The notes beneath the pieces are model-generated. The model had not been told where the DNA came from. It was given only the letters and a program-made list of their open reading frames with translations, and searched no databases. A program made the translations under genes and the position numbers. DNA of 32,515 nt from the NCBI GenBank assembly GCA_934140575.1, contig CAKPBJ010000016.1, forward strand, positions 1 through 32,515, in the 5' to 3' direction. Each line of letters opens with the position of its first letter. Within the stretch, counting starts at the first letter, position 1. Positions 32,485-32,515 of this stretch are shown here, piece by piece. This DNA is from an uncultured Bacilli bacterium (GTDB taxonomy: Bacteria; Bacillota_I; Bacilli_A; RF39; UBA660).

Positions 32485-32515
32485 ATGTCAAAATTTAATT
32501 ATGAAGAGAAAATAG
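32485..32515 (+). CDS. Start of IS3-like transposase OrfA (partial)
   Basis: Only ten codons are present: MSKFNYEEKI, cut by the window end. An N-terminus with a Y-x-E-E-K-like helix resembles the start of the helix-turn-helix of IS3 OrfA proteins. GAGG lies 7 bases before the ATG. Confidence 0.5.
   Translation, partial: MSKFNYEEKI

Larger units (their letters stand above)
32444..32515 (+). mobile_element. Left end of an IS3-like insertion sequence (truncated by window)
   Basis: TGAACCCCGTTTCTTGGACA starts with the TG typical of IS3-family ends, and a transposase-like frame follows at once. The right end is outside the window. The type is a judgement from the end sequence and reading frame, not a full element. 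Confidence 0.5.

Noticed and set aside
1..32515. CRISPR array, tRNA, rRNA or prophage genes
   Set aside because: No regularly spaced repeats, tRNA cloverleaf, rRNA signature or phage structural gene was seen on reading both strands.

Overview
The window looks like a chromosomal segment of a very AT-rich, low-GC Gram-positive bacterium of the class Bacilli (Bacillota) that forms endospores. It encodes an alpha/beta small acid-soluble spore protein, SpoIVA, and a small gene preceded by an exact match to the sigma-K promoter consensus. It also carries cell-envelope genes of a walled Gram-positive (MurJ, two FemAB transferases, EzrA, an LCP phosphotransferase). TGA is a stop (it ends ezrA) and Trp is TGG, so the genetic code is the standard bacterial one. 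Two acetate kinase genes suggest a fermenter. I cannot name the species; an uncultured gut Bacilli lineage such as RF39 would fit.

Layout. 1-1800: MurJ lipid II flippase. 1800-3900: a three-gene type VII secretion cargo-like operon (LXG-like protein with a glycine-zipper region, DUF4176 protein, helical partner). 3900-6830, minus strand: two overlapping FemAB-type peptidoglycan branch transferases and an unlisted 56-codon gene with a sigma-K-type promoter. 6830-7500: trmB. 7500-10180: operon of a lipoprotein, a long charged protein, a DUF948 (YtxG-like) protein and YtxH. 10180-11710: tyrS under a tyrosine T-box. 11750-13550: anchored beta-propeller protein and histidine phosphatase. 13580-14340, minus: rpsD with a long structured leader. 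14440-16830: ezrA and a prepilin-like gene. 16830-18070: thiI. 18120-18380: SASP. 18400-19860: HipA-like kinase and an overlapping small gene. 19860-21140: ackA copy 1. 21160-25160: ackA copy 2, NrnA-like DHH phosphoesterase, engB and two unknown genes. 25160-28170, minus: spoIVA and an LCP protein. 28160-31020: two divergent multi-pass glycosyltransferase-like membrane proteins. 31016-32385, minus: a zinc-ribbon membrane protein and an unknown protein. 32444-end: the left end of an IS3-like insertion sequence.

The backbone murJ - trmB - (charged protein) - ytxG - ytxH - tyrS - rpsD - ezrA - thiI - sspA - ackA - nrnA runs in the same order I remember from Bacillus subtilis (ytgP ... ytqI). 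The interesting pieces are the insertions into this backbone and the departures from it: the type VII-like cargo operon, the HipA-like pair, a prepilin-like gene where iscS would be expected, a charged protein where sftA/murC would be, and the second ackA.

The most striking observation is the ackA pair. Copy 1 keeps the acetate/phosphate-side catalytic residues but has altered nucleotide-side motifs. Copy 2 keeps the nucleotide-side motifs but has three histidines changed to tyrosine and a broken NxGSSSxK motif.

Many genes here are preceded by an extended -10 promoter, often TGATAAAAT, with a weak -35. This corrects several start codons: murJ 70, trmB 6837, ytxH 9748, propeller protein 11796, rpsD 14188, kinase partner 19444, GT-like protein 29611.
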